A stretch of DNA of 64,000 nt from Pseudomonas resinovorans NBRC 106553 (GTDB taxonomy: Bacteria > Pseudomonadota > Gammaproteobacteria > Pseudomonadales > Pseudomonadaceae), in assembly GCF_000412695.1 (NCBI RefSeq), contig NC_021499.1, forward strand, positions 6,138,001 to 6,202,000, written 5' to 3'. A model generated the notes under the pieces. It was given only the letters and a program-made list of their open reading frames with translations. It did not search any database and was not told the origin of the DNA. Both the position numbers and the translations under genes were made by a program. Shown piece after piece: positions 35,508-44,702 of the stretch; the stretch's first letter is position 1; each line of letters begins with the position of its first letter.

Positions 35508-36398
35508 ATGTACCTCACGCTGCTGCAATCGCTGAACCGCCTGCACCCCCGCGCCATGGATTTCATCCAGCTGACCCGGCTGGACAAGCCCATTGGCATC
35601 TACCTGCTGCTCTGGCCCACGCTCTGGGCCCTGTGGATAGCCGGCGAAGGCAGCCCCAGCCTGGCCAACCTGGTGATCTTCATCCTCGGGGTGAACCTGA
35701 TGCGCGCCGCCGGCTGCGTGATCAACGACTTCGCCGACCGCAAGGTCGACGGCCACGTCAGCCGCACCCGCAACCGCCCCCTGGCCAGCGGCCGGGTGAG
35801 CTCCCGCGAGGCGCTGGTGTTCTTCGGCATCCTGGTGGCGCTGAGCTTCGTGCTGGTGCTCTTCACCAACGCCACCACCATCTGGCTGTCCTTCGGCGGC
35901 CTGGCACTGGCCGCCTGCTATCCCTTCATGAAGCGCTACACCTACTACCCGCAGGTGGTGCTGGGCGCGGCCTTCTCCTGGGGCATGCCGATGGCCTTCA
36001 CCGCCGAGACCGGCGAACTGCCGGCGGCGGCCTGGCTGCTGTATTTCGGCAACCTGCTGTGGACCGTGGCCTACGACACCTACTACGCGATGACCGATCG
36101 CGAGGACGACCTGAAGATCGGGGTGAAATCCACCGCCATCCTCTTCGGCGACGCCGATCGCCTGATCATCGCCATCCTCCAGGGCCTGGCGCTGCTCTGC
36201 CTGCTGCTGGCGGGCAACCGCTTCGAGCTGGGGTTGTACTTCCACCTGGGCCTGGCGGCGGCGGCGGCCTGCTTCGCCTGGGAGTACTACAGCACCCGCA
36301 CACGCGATCCCCAGGCCTGCTTCAAGGCCTTCCTGCACAACCACTGGGCGGGATTGGCGATCTTCGCCGGCATAGTCGCCGACTACGCGCTGCGCTGA
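35508..36398 (+). CDS. ubiA: 4-hydroxybenzoate polyprenyltransferase
   Basis: Inner-membrane enzyme that attaches the polyprenyl tail to 4-hydroxybenzoate. 296 residues with about eight hydrophobic helices and both Asp-rich prenyl-binding motifs: [11 protein letters not shown] and [13 protein letters not shown]. Length and motif spacing are normal. Confidence 0.96.
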   Translation: MYLTLLQSLNRLHPRAMDFIQLTRLDKPIGIYLLLWPTLWALWIAGEGSPSLANLVIFILGVNLMRAAGCVINDFADRKVDGHVSRTRNRPLASGRVSSREALVFFGILVALSFVLVLFTNATTIWLSFGGLALAACYPFMKRYTYYPQVVLGAAFSWGMPMAFTAETGELPAAAWLLYFGNLLWTVAYDTYYAMTDREDDLKIGVKSTAILFGDADRLIIAILQGLALLCLLLAGNRFELGLYFHLGLAAAAACFAWEYYSTRTRDPQACFKAFLHNHWAGLAIFAGIVADYALR

Positions 36399-36436
36399 TG
36401 CGCGGCGCGTAGCGGTACCGGCAACGCAGGTAGCTT

Positions 36437-36556
36437 GAAAGCGTCGGCGAGGCGGCCGAGACAAGGCGCAAACGGCCGAGGACGCGGAGTTTACGAGCTG
36501 TAAATGAGCAGTCCGAGGCCGTTTGCAACGCAGTATCGGCAACGCAGGCAGCTTTC
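36437..36556. repeat. ~120-bp dispersed repeat, copy B
   Basis: Ends GAAAGC (36437-36442) / GCTTTC (36551-36556). The interior matches copy A (5850-5971) over some 75 bases: AAGGCG, CGGCCGAGGA, AGTTTACGAG, TGTAAATGAGCA, CGAGGCCG, GCAACGCAG. A direct repeat AACGCAGG(T/C)AGCTT also brackets it (36424-36437 and 36541-36554). Its right end is four bases before the TAG stop of the next minus-strand gene, as in copy A with radC. Confidence 0.75.
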
Positions 36557-36560
36557 CGCC

Positions 36561-36947
36561 CTAGTAGGCTTCGGGTTTGGCGACGTGCCAGACCCCCATC
36601 TTCCCGTCCCCGGTGACGTCGCCGGCCTTCTTGTCCATGACGAAGGTGTACAGCGGCTTGCCGTCGTAGGCCCACTGGCTGGAGCCGTCGTCACGGGTGA
36701 CCACGCTCCACTCGCCTTCGGCCTTGGCCCCGGCCTCGGCCATGAGCGGCGGCCAGTTCTGTGCGCACTGGCCGACACAGGCGGACTTGCCGTCCGAGTC
36801 CTTGTCGTAGGTGTAGAGCGTCATACCCTTGGCATCCACCAACATGCCATCCTTCTCCATCGCCGGCTCGGCCGCCAGGCCCGACAGGGGCCAGCTCAAC
36901 AATGCGCCGGCGAGCAGCGGAATGAATCGATGGGAAATTCTTCTCAT
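36561..36947 (-). CDS. Secreted protein with Yx(FWY)xxD repeats (PF03640-like)
   Basis: 128 residues. Signal peptide ends ...SWPLSGLAA. Two copies of the secreted repeat: TLYTYDKDSDGKSACVGQCA and PLYTFVMDKKAGDVTGDGK (Y-x-(YF)-x-x-D), with WPPL following the first. The two Cys in CVGQC may form a disulfide. Periplasmic or outer-surface protein of unknown function. It lies upstream of and opposite to phoB. Confidence 0.82.
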   Translation of the reverse strand: MRRISHRFIPLLAGALLSWPLSGLAAEPAMEKDGMLVDAKGMTLYTYDKDSDGKSACVGQCAQNWPPLMAEAGAKAEGEWSVVTRDDGSSQWAYDGKPLYTFVMDKKAGDVTGDGKMGVWHVAKPEAY

Positions 36948-37269
36948 TTTTCTAGCCTCTCCTCGGATTGGACAGCGACAGCCTGGCGGCAGCTGGGATC
37001 ACGGCTTGAGGTCACAGCGGTACAGGACGGAAGGAGCCAAGAACACCCATAGTGCCTATGGGGTCCTGTGCCAGGCTCCAGGCCACCCCGGATTGGCGGC
37101 AGCCTCAATCAGCTTAGACGAGGCCGGTGGCGGAATCGTTCGGTGTTTTGTCCCGGGAATGACGCACGCCTCGATAGCAGCTGGCAACTCCGTGTCACAT
37201 CCCTGCAATAATTCCGTTATCTAATGCGGCGCAATCAGTCATACACGCGACCTTTCCCGAGGCTTGAAC
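36948..37269. other. Intergenic region upstream of phoB
   Basis: 322 bases without a gene. It holds the phoB Pho box and -10 at its right end. The rest carries no recognisable element; several short inverted stretches are present but without a clear terminator. Confidence 0.5.
37192..37225 (+). promoter_or_regulatory. Pho box and -10 of phoB
   Basis: Direct 11-base repeats GTGTCAC ATCC CTGCAAT (37192-37209, consensus CTGTCAT; 5 of 7 each), then ten bases, then -10 TCTAAT (37220-37225, one mismatch). Spacing and orientation are those of a PhoB-activated promoter, predicting autoregulation of phoB-phoR. Confidence 0.75.
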
Positions 37270-37959
<690 letters not shown>

Positions 37960-37995
37960 CCGAGGGCCCATGGGCCTCGCACAAGGACGCGATAG

Positions 37996-39300
37996 GTGAA
38001 TCAAGACTGGCGCGGCGTAGTCATCCGCCGCCTGCTGCTGCTGATCGGGGCCTGCCTGCTGGTGGGGCTGATCACCGGCCATTACGCCTGGGCCCTGGTG
38101 GTGGGCCTCGGCGCCTACCTGGGCTGGACGCTGGCGCAATTGCTGCGCCTGTACACCTGGCTCAAGCAACACAAGCCCGACGAGCCGCCGCCGGATGGCT
38201 ACGGCCTCTGGGGCGAGGTGTTCGACAGCATCTACCACCTGCAGCGCCGCGACCAACGCGTGCGCGGCCGGCTGCAGGCGGTGATCGACCGCGTCCAGGA
38301 GTCCACCGCCGCCCTCAAGGATGCCGTGGTGATGCTCGACAGCGATGGCAACCTCGACTGGTGGAACCGCGCGGCGGAAACCCTGCTGGGCCTGAAGACC
38401 CCCCAGGACAGCGGCCAGCCGGTGACCAACCTGATCCGCCACCCGCGCTTCAAGGAATACTTCGAGCAGGGCAAGTACCACGAACCCCTGGACCTGCCCT
38501 CGCCGGTCAACGACCGCCTGCGCCTGCAGTTCCACATCACCCAGTACGGCAATAGCGAGCACCTGATGCTGGTGCGCGACGTCACCCGCCTCTACCAGCT
38601 GGAGCAGATGCGCAAGGACTTCGTCGCCAACGTCTCCCACGAGCTGCGCACGCCGCTGACGGTGATCGCCGGCTACCTGGAGACCCTGCTGGACAACGTC
38701 GAGGACGTGAACCCGCGCTGGACCCGCGCGCTGCAGCAGATGAGCCAGCAGGGCATGCGCATGCAGAACCTGCTCAACGACCTGCTGCTGCTGGCCAAGC
38801 TGGAAGCCACCGACTACCCCTCGGACAACCAGCCGGTGGCGGTGGACCTGATGCTGCTGCAGATCAAGGCCGACGCCCTCGCCCTGTCCGGCAATCGCCA
38901 CCACCGCATCAGCCTGGAAGCCGACCACAACTTCAAGCTGCGCGGCAGCGAGCCGGAACTGCGCAGCGCCTTCTCCAACCTGGTGTTCAACGCGGTCAAG
39001 TACACCCCGGACGAAGGCGAGATACGCATCCGCTGGTACGGCGACGACAATGGTGCGCACCTCAGCGTGCAGGACAGCGGCATCGGCATCGAAGCCAAGC
39101 ACCTGCCGCGCCTGACCGAGCGCTTCTACCGCGTCGACTCCAGCCGCAACAGCAGCACCGGCGGCACGGGCCTGGGCCTCGCCATCGTCAAGCACGTGCT
39201 GATCCGCCATCGCGGCCGCCTCGACATCAGCTCGGTGCTCAACCACGGCAGCACCTTCAATTGCCATTTCCCGGCCACCCAGGTAGTCCGGCGCCCATGA
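37996..39300 (+). CDS. phoR: Phosphate regulon sensor kinase PhoR
   Basis: 434 residues, GTG start. Two N-terminal membrane helices with almost no periplasmic loop, PAS-like domain (about 95-195, AVVMLDSDGNLDWWNRAAE), HisKA with His215 in NVSHELRTPL, then HATPase with GTGLGLAIVKH. The absence of a sensor loop fits the model in which Pst and PhoU report phosphate status. Operon with phoB. Confidence 0.97.
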   Translation: MNQDWRGVVIRRLLLLIGACLLVGLITGHYAWALVVGLGAYLGWTLAQLLRLYTWLKQHKPDEPPPDGYGLWGEVFDSIYHLQRRDQRVRGRLQAVIDRVQESTAALKDAVVMLDSDGNLDWWNRAAETLLGLKTPQDSGQPVTNLIRHPRFKEYFEQGKYHEPLDLPSPVNDRLRLQFHITQYGNSEHLMLVRDVTRLYQLEQMRKDFVANVSHELRTPLTVIAGYLETLLDNVEDVNPRWTRALQQMSQQGMRMQNLLNDLLLLAKLEATDYPSDNQPVAVDLMLLQIKADALALSGNRHHRISLEADHNFKLRGSEPELRSAFSNLVFNAVKYTPDEGEIRIRWYGDDNGAHLSVQDSGIGIEAKHLPRLTERFYRVDSSRNSSTGGTGLGLAIVKHVLIRHRGRLDISSVLNHGSTFNCHFPATQVVRRP

Positions 39301-39307
39301 CCAGGAA

Positions 39308-39336
39308 TGCACCCCGACTTGCAAACTCGGGGTGCA
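39308..39336. terminator. Stem-loop after phoR
   Basis: TGCACCCCGA / TCGGGGTGCA (10 bases) with a nine-base loop, eight bases after the phoR stop. No T run, so possibly an mRNA-end structure. Confidence 0.5.
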
Positions 39337-39377
39337 GCCTGCAACCTTAGTCGGTCATCGTTCAGCAAAAACCATCC

Positions 39378-40718
39378 ATGGACCCTTCCCCTAGTTCCGA
39401 TTACTTCAGTTACTTCGCCGATTTCGGCCTGATTCTCTTCGCCCTCTTCCTCGTGCTGCTCAACGGCTTCTTCGTGGCCGCCGAGTTCGCCATGGTCAAG
39501 CTGCGTTCCACCCGCGTCGAATCCATCGCCGACAAGCACGGCTGGCGTGGCAGCATCCTGCGCACGGTGCACAACCAGCTCGACGCCTACCTCTCCGCTT
39601 GCCAGCTGGGCATCACCCTGGCCTCGCTCGGCCTCGGCTGGGTCGGCGAACCGGCCTTCGCCCACCTGCTCACGCCGCTGCTCAGCGCCATCGGCATCGA
39701 ATCGGAGAAGCTGGTCCACGGCATCGCCTTCTTCACCGCCTTCTTCATCATTTCCTACCTGCACATCGTGATCGGCGAGCTGGCGCCCAAGTCCTGGGCC
39801 ATCCGCAAGCCGGAGCTGCTGTCGCTGTGGACCGCCGTGCCGCTGTACCTCTTCTACTGGATGATGTACCCGGCCATCTGGCTGCTGAACGCCAGCGCCA
39901 ATACCATCCTGCGCATCGCCGGCCAGGGCGAGCCAGGCCCGCACCATGAGCACCACTACAGCCGCGACGAACTCAAGCTGATCCTCCACTCCAGCCGCGC
40001 CCGCGACCCCAGCGACCAGGGCATGCGCGTGCTGGCCTCGGCCGTGGAGCTGGGCGAACTGGAAGTGGTGGACTGGGCCAACTCCCGCGAAGACCTGATC
40101 TACCTGGAGCACGACGCGCCGCTGTCGGACATCCTCTCGGTGATCCGCCGCCACAAGTACAGCCGCTACCCGGTCCATGACGAGCAGAAAGGCGAGTTCA
40201 TCGGCGTCCTGCACATCAAGGACCTGCTGCTGGCCCTGTCCGCCCTGGACAGCCTGCCGGAGAGCTTCGACCTGGCCGAACTCACCCATCCGCTGGAGCG
40301 CGTGACCAAGCACATGCCGCTGTCGCGCCTGCTGGAAGAATTCCGCAAGGGTGGCTCGCACTTCGCCCTGGTCGAAGAGGCCGACGGCAAGGCGGTGGGC
40401 TTCCTGACCATGGAAGACGTGCTGGAAGTGCTGGTGGGGGATATCCAGGACGAACACCGCAAGACCGAACGCGGCGTGCTGGCCTACCAGCCCGGCAAGC
40501 TGCTGGTGCGCGGCGACACCCCGCTGTTCAAGGTGGAACGCCTGCTCGGCATCGACCTGGACCACGTGGAAGCCGACACCCTCGCCGGCCTGATCTACGA
40601 GTCCCTGAACCGCGTGCCGGAAGAGGAAGAAGTGCTGGAAACCGAAGGCCTGCGCATCATCGTGAAGAAGATGAAAGGCCCGAAGATCGTCCTGGCCAAG
40701 GTGCTCAAGCTCGATTGA
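39378..40718 (+). CDS. CNNM/CBS-domain membrane protein (HlyC/CorC family)
   Basis: 446 residues. CNNM/DUF21 membrane domain (about 10-200; FVAAEFAMVKLRSTRVE, ISYLHIVIGELAPKSWAI), a CBS pair (about 215-335; IRRHKYSRYPVHDEQ, VGFLTMEDVLEVLVGD), and a C-terminal CorC_HlyC domain. Homologues have been linked to cation (Mg2+, cobalt, cadaverine/putrescine) efflux; older 'hemolysin' labels are misleading. Follows phoR by 77 bases, so it might share Pho control, though no Pho box precedes it. Confidence 0.88.
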   Translation: MDPSPSSDYFSYFADFGLILFALFLVLLNGFFVAAEFAMVKLRSTRVESIADKHGWRGSILRTVHNQLDAYLSACQLGITLASLGLGWVGEPAFAHLLTPLLSAIGIESEKLVHGIAFFTAFFIISYLHIVIGELAPKSWAIRKPELLSLWTAVPLYLFYWMMYPAIWLLNASANTILRIAGQGEPGPHHEHHYSRDELKLILHSSRARDPSDQGMRVLASAVELGELEVVDWANSREDLIYLEHDAPLSDILSVIRRHKYSRYPVHDEQKGEFIGVLHIKDLLLALSALDSLPESFDLAELTHPLERVTKHMPLSRLLEEFRKGGSHFALVEEADGKAVGFLTMEDVLEVLVGDIQDEHRKTERGVLAYQPGKLLVRGDTPLFKVERLLGIDLDHVEADTLAGLIYESLNRVPEEEEVLETEGLRIIVKKMKGPKIVLAKVLKLD

Positions 40719-40734
40719 GTGCCCTCGCGCCCTC

Positions 40735-40833
40735 GTAGGATGGGTTGAGCGAAGCGATACCCATGCTGCCGTGCGAGTGTCCTGATGGGTATCGCAAGCT
40801 CAACCCATCCTACGTATCTCAACCCATCCTACG
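40735..40833. repeat. CGTAGGATGGG palindromic repeat, one and a half copies
   Basis: Forward half CGTAGGATGGGTTGAGCGAA... (from 40735), inverted half ATGGGTATCGCAAGCTCAAC... ending CCTACG at 40814, then an extra half CTCAACCCATCCTACG (to 40833). The two full halves pair over about 30 bases. It lies between the convergent CNNM and M23 genes. Confidence 0.88.
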
Positions 40834-40847
40834 TGTGGGTTGCGGGC

Positions 40848-41744
40848 CTACTCCCCGCCCACCGCGAAGTTCGGCAAGGTATCCACCGGCTGGGCGAAGT
40901 CGAAGGGGATGGACTCCAGCGCCAGGCCCAGGTTGCGCTGGATGACGAAGTGCAGGTGCGGGCCGGTGCTGTTGCCGGTGTTGCCCGAGCGCGCGATGCG
41001 CTCGCCGATGGTCACCTGCTGGCCCTCGCGCACCTGTACCGAACCGCGCATCAGGTGCAGGTAGACGCCCATGGTGCCGTCGTCGTGCAGGATGCGCACG
41101 AAGTTGCCCGACGGGTTGTTGCCCCGGCCGCTCTGGTCGTTCTCGATCTTCACCACCACACCCGGCCGCGCCGCGACGATGGGCGTGCCTTCGGGCATGG
41201 CGATATCCAGGGCGTAGCGGCCCTTGGGAGTGAAATGGCTGTAGCGGCCGTTGGCGCCCTGGGTCAGGCGGAAGGGGCCACCCTGCCAGGGCAGCGGGTA
41301 GCGGTAGACCACCGGCACCAGGCGCGGGTCGCCCATGGCGTAGCGCAGCTTGGGCTTGTAGCTCATGGGGCGATTCGGGTCGGCCGGGGCCAGGGTGGCC
41401 ATGCGCATGCTGCTGCGCGGCGCCAGCACCCAGCGGATGGGCTGGTCAGGGGCACCGGAGACGTTTTCCGCCTGGTCGACGCGCAGCTCCACCTCCACCG
41501 GCGCGAACAGCTCGTTGTGCAGCACCAGGGTCTCACCGGCGGCGTGCTTCTTGGTCTCCAGCTTCACCGACAGGTCCAGGCGCTCCACCATGCGGTCGCG
41601 GAAGACGAACACCTGCGCGCCCGACACGGCCTGGTCGGTGTAGGTCACCACACCATTGGCGTCGGTGTACTTGTAGATGGTCAGCGCCGCCGCCGGCAGG
41701 CTCAAGCCAAGCAGCGCCAGTAGAGGAAGGATTCGCCCCAGCAT
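40848..41744 (-). CDS. Secreted M23 (LytM-type) peptidase with DUF4124 head
   Basis: 298 residues. Signal peptide ends ...SLPAAA; DUF4124 module [16 protein letters not shown]; linker; C-terminal M23 domain with [19 protein letters not shown] and the zinc-site [11 protein letters not shown]. The first zinc ligand usually sits in an HxxxxxxxD pattern; here [11 protein letters not shown] keeps His and Asp. It may cut peptidoglycan cross-links in the periplasm or serve as an amidase activator. Same DUF4124 head as the protein at 12531-13124. Confidence 0.88.
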   Translation of the reverse strand: MLGRILPLLALLGLSLPAAALTIYKYTDANGVVTYTDQAVSGAQVFVFRDRMVERLDLSVKLETKKHAAGETLVLHNELFAPVEVELRVDQAENVSGAPDQPIRWVLAPRSSMRMATLAPADPNRPMSYKPKLRYAMGDPRLVPVVYRYPLPWQGGPFRLTQGANGRYSHFTPKGRYALDIAMPEGTPIVAARPGVVVKIENDQSGRGNNPSGNFVRILHDDGTMGVYLHLMRGSVQVREGQQVTIGERIARSGNTGNSTGPHLHFVIQRNLGLALESIPFDFAQPVDTLPNFAVGGE

Positions 41745-41847
41745 GTCGACCCGTTGTTGTTCTGTGCTCCGTTGGCCGAAGACTAGCAGCGCACCCAGCG
41801 CCGGGCGAGGCCTTCCCCATCGACCTGTGACGGGGTTGGCTGGACGG

Positions 41848-42744
41848 TCAGGCGCCGGGGACGAAATGCTTCTGCGCGGTGCCGCGGGCGATCAGGCGGG
41901 ACAGGTAGTCGAGCTTCTGCGGGTCGCGGTCGACGAAGCGGAAGCTCAGCTGCAGCCACTCGCTGTCGGGCTTGGGCTCCAGGGCGGCGACCGCGTGCAG
42001 GTAGCCGTTGAGCCGTGCCACTTCACCGCCTTCGCCCTGTTCCAGGTCGAGCACGGCGCTTTCCAGCACCTGCGGCAGGGGTTCGCCACGGCGCACCACC
42101 AACTGCGCGTCCTTCAGGCTCAGGGCCTTGATCACGCAGGACAGCACGCCGGCCGGCAAACGCAGCTGTGCCTGCCCGCGGCCACCCGGGGCCTGGGCGG
42201 CGGCCTTGGCCGACGGCGCTGGCGGCGCGGCGGGCTTGGCGACGGGCGCGGCGGGACGGATCACCTCGGCCTTGCCACCGGTGAGGGCGGCCAGGGAATC
42301 GTTGGCGAAGCCGCCGGCATTGGGCAGGCGCGCCGGCGTGGCGGACATCAGGGCCTCGAGCTTGCCGCTGCGGGCCAGGGCCTTCTTCACCTTGGTGACC
42401 AACTGATCGTTGGAGAAGGGTTTGCCGATGTAGTCGGAAACGCCGGCCTGGATGGCCTGGATGACGTTCTCCTTGTCGCCGCGGCTGGTGACCATGATGA
42501 AGGGCGTGGTCTTCAGGTTGTCCTGCTCACGGCACCAGGTGAGCAGTTCCAGCCCCGACATCTCGGGCATCTCCCAGTCGCAGAGGATCAGGTCGACACT
42601 GGTACGGGCGAGCATCTGCTGGGCCTTGCGCCCATTGATCGCTTCCTCGATCTGGATGCCGGGGAAGTTGTCGCGCAGCCCCTTCTTCACCAGATCGCGA
42701 ATGAAGGACGCATCGTCCACTACCAGCACATTGACCTTGCCCAT
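41848..42744 (-). CDS. Response regulator with C-terminal PilZ-like domain
   Basis: 298 residues: CheY-type receiver (1-125; VVDDASFIR, phospho-acceptor Asp56 in LILCDWEMPE, Lys in IGKPFSNDQL), a roughly 70-residue Ala/Pro-rich linker, and a C-terminal domain (about 195-298) that looks like a PilZ module (SFRFVDRDPQKLDYLSRLI) without a clear RxxxR. The ATG at 42744 gives the receiver start. PA5364 has the same place and make-up. No partner kinase is adjacent. Output unknown. Confidence 0.8.
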   Translation of the reverse strand: MGKVNVLVVDDASFIRDLVKKGLRDNFPGIQIEEAINGRKAQQMLARTSVDLILCDWEMPEMSGLELLTWCREQDNLKTTPFIMVTSRGDKENVIQAIQAGVSDYIGKPFSNDQLVTKVKKALARSGKLEALMSATPARLPNAGGFANDSLAALTGGKAEVIRPAAPVAKPAAPPAPSAKAAAQAPGGRGQAQLRLPAGVLSCVIKALSLKDAQLVVRRGEPLPQVLESAVLDLEQGEGGEVARLNGYLHAVAALEPKPDSEWLQLSFRFVDRDPQKLDYLSRLIARGTAQKHFVPGA

Positions 42745-42877
42745 CGACTGCTCCTTGGAAAACGGGACTAAGGATAGCCTTGCCTGATAGCCAATTGCCA
42801 AACCTGATTTGCCGGGCAGTGCATCGATTCGACCGGTGGGTCAGCCGGAACCGGCCAGGGGCCGGGGCACGAAAAGC

Positions 42878-42906
42878 AAAACGCCCGGAACAAGGCCGGG
42901 CGTTTT
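42878..42906. terminator. Terminator after phoU
   Basis: AAAACGCCCGG / CCGGGCGTTTT (42878-42888 with 42896-42906), seven-base loop, with a T run on either strand. It ends the leftward pst-phoU transcript. Confidence 0.9.
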
Positions 42907-42953
42907 AGGAAACCAGCTACAACGATGCTGGAAATTTCCCACGAGCCGAAAAC

Positions 42954-43703
42954 TTAGTTCTCGGCGATATCCTTATCCTTGTTGCTGGTGCCCTTCACTT
43001 CCTCGGTCATGCGCGCCAGGCCCATGTGGCGAACGTCGGTGCCGCGTACCAGGTAGATCACCAGTTCGGAAATGTTGCGTGCGTGGTCGCCGATGCGCTC
43101 CAGGGAACGCAGGGCCCAGATGACGTTGAGCACGCGGCTGATGGCGCGCGGGTCTTCCATCATGTAGGTGACCAGCTCGCGCAGGGCGGTCTTGTATTCG
43201 CGGTCGATGTTCTTGTCGTACTGGGCCACCGACAGGGCGAGGTCGGCGTCGAAGCGGGCGAAGGCGTCCAGGGCTTCCTGGACCATCTTGCGCACCTGGT
43301 CGCCGATGTGGCGCACCTCGACGTAGCCGCGCGGGGCCACACCCTCTTCGCAGAGCTGGATGGCGCGACGGGCGATCTTCGAGGCTTCGTCGCCGATGCG
43401 CTCCAGGTCGATCACCGACTTGGAGATGCTGATGATCAGGCGCAGGTCGGAGGCCGCCGGCTGGCGACGGGCGAGAATGCGCACGCATTCTTCGTCTATG
43501 TTGCGCTCCATCTGGTTGATCTGGTCGTCGATCTCGCGCACCTGCTGGGCCAGGCCCGAGTCGGCATCGATCAGCGCGGTGACGGCGTCGTTGACCTGCT
43601 TCTCGACCAGGCCACCCATCGCCAGGAGGTGGCTGCGCACTTCCTCCAGCTCGGCGTTGAACTGCTGGGAGATGTGATGGGTGAGGCTGTCTTTGTCGAT
43701 CAT
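42954..43703 (-). CDS. phoU: Phosphate-signalling protein PhoU
   Basis: 249 residues, two repeats of a three-helix bundle, each with the metal-binding (E/D)xxx(D)-type segments (DDQINQMERNIDEECVRILA; RIGDEASKIARRAI; ERIGDHARNISELVIYLV). Negative regulator that couples Pst to PhoR. Last gene of the pstCAB-phoU run, 96 bases after pstB and ahead of a terminator. Confidence 0.96.
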   Translation of the reverse strand: MIDKDSLTHHISQQFNAELEEVRSHLLAMGGLVEKQVNDAVTALIDADSGLAQQVREIDDQINQMERNIDEECVRILARRQPAASDLRLIISISKSVIDLERIGDEASKIARRAIQLCEEGVAPRGYVEVRHIGDQVRKMVQEALDAFARFDADLALSVAQYDKNIDREYKTALRELVTYMMEDPRAISRVLNVIWALRSLERIGDHARNISELVIYLVRGTDVRHMGLARMTEEVKGTSNKDKDIAEN

Positions 43704-43799
43704 TTTCTAACCCTTGTTGAGCAGAATGCTTTCCTGGTGATGGTGGCCTTCAACCAATCGTGCTTCGCCGACGCGGCCCAGCGCGATTGGGGCTGGCCA

Positions 43800-44633
43800 C
43801 TAGCCGTAGCGACCGGTGATGTAGTCCTCGGTCTGCTTCTTGGCCGGGTTGGTGAACAGGGTATCGGTATCGCCGAACTCGATCAGCTTGCCCATGTACA
43901 TGAACGCCGTGTAGTCGGAAACCCGCGCGGCCTGCTGCATGTTGTGGGTCACGATGACGATGGTGTACTTGCTCTTGAGCTCGTAGATCAGCTCTTCCAC
44001 CTTGAGGGTGGAGATCGGGTCCAGGGCCGAGCAGGGTTCGTCGAGCAGCAGCACCTCGGGTTCCACCGCGATGGTGCGGGCGATCACCAGGCGCTGCTGC
44101 TGGCCGCCGGAGAGACCCAGGGCGGATTCGTGCAGGCGGTCCTTCACTTCTTCCCACAGGGCGGCGCCTTTCAGCGCCCACTCCACGGCCTCGTCGAGCA
44201 CGCGCTTCTTGTTGATGCCCTGGATGCGCAGGCCATACACCACGTTCTCGTAGATGCTCTTGGGGAAGGGGTTCGGCTTCTGGAACACCATGCCCACGCG
44301 GCGGCGCAGCTCGGCCACGTCCTCGCCCTTGCGGTAGATGTTGTTGCCGTCGAGGAGGATCTCGCCGGCCACGCGGCAGCCATCCACCAGGTCGTTCATG
44401 CGGTTGAAGCAGCGCAGCAGCGTGGACTTGCCGCAGCCGGACGGGCCGATGAAGGCGGTCACGCGCTGTTTCGGTATGTTCATGCTGACGTCGTACAGGG
44501 CCTGCTTCTCGCCGTAGAACAGGGAGAGGCCGGGCACCTGCAGGGCAACGGGCTCATCGGCCAGGCGCAGGTTCTGCTTGTCGCGGCCAAGGGCGGAAAG
44601 GTTGACGCCGTGGCTGTGGGATTCGTGTTGCAT
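43800..44633 (-). CDS. pstB: Phosphate ABC transporter ATPase PstB
   Basis: 277 residues. Walker [13 protein letters not shown], signature [12 protein letters not shown], Walker [13 protein letters not shown], and the switch His in VTHNMQQA. The first ~25 residues are an extra His/Asn/Gln-rich tail seen in pseudomonads. Powers high-affinity phosphate uptake with PstSCA. Confidence 0.97.
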   Translation of the reverse strand: MQHESHSHGVNLSALGRDKQNLRLADEPVALQVPGLSLFYGEKQALYDVSMNIPKQRVTAFIGPSGCGKSTLLRCFNRMNDLVDGCRVAGEILLDGNNIYRKGEDVAELRRRVGMVFQKPNPFPKSIYENVVYGLRIQGINKKRVLDEAVEWALKGAALWEEVKDRLHESALGLSGGQQQRLVIARTIAVEPEVLLLDEPCSALDPISTLKVEELIYELKSKYTIVIVTHNMQQAARVSDYTAFMYMGKLIEFGDTDTLFTNPAKKQTEDYITGRYG

Positions 44634-44702
44634 GTGTTCACTCCGTTCGTAGCTTCGAGCTACAAGCTGTAAGCCTCAGGCAATTCGGTTGGCGATGGAC
44701 GA

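Noticed and set aside
40735..40833. CRISPR-like repeated units
   Set aside because: Only one and a half inverted units, no regular spacers and no cas genes; a palindromic intergenic repeat explains it.
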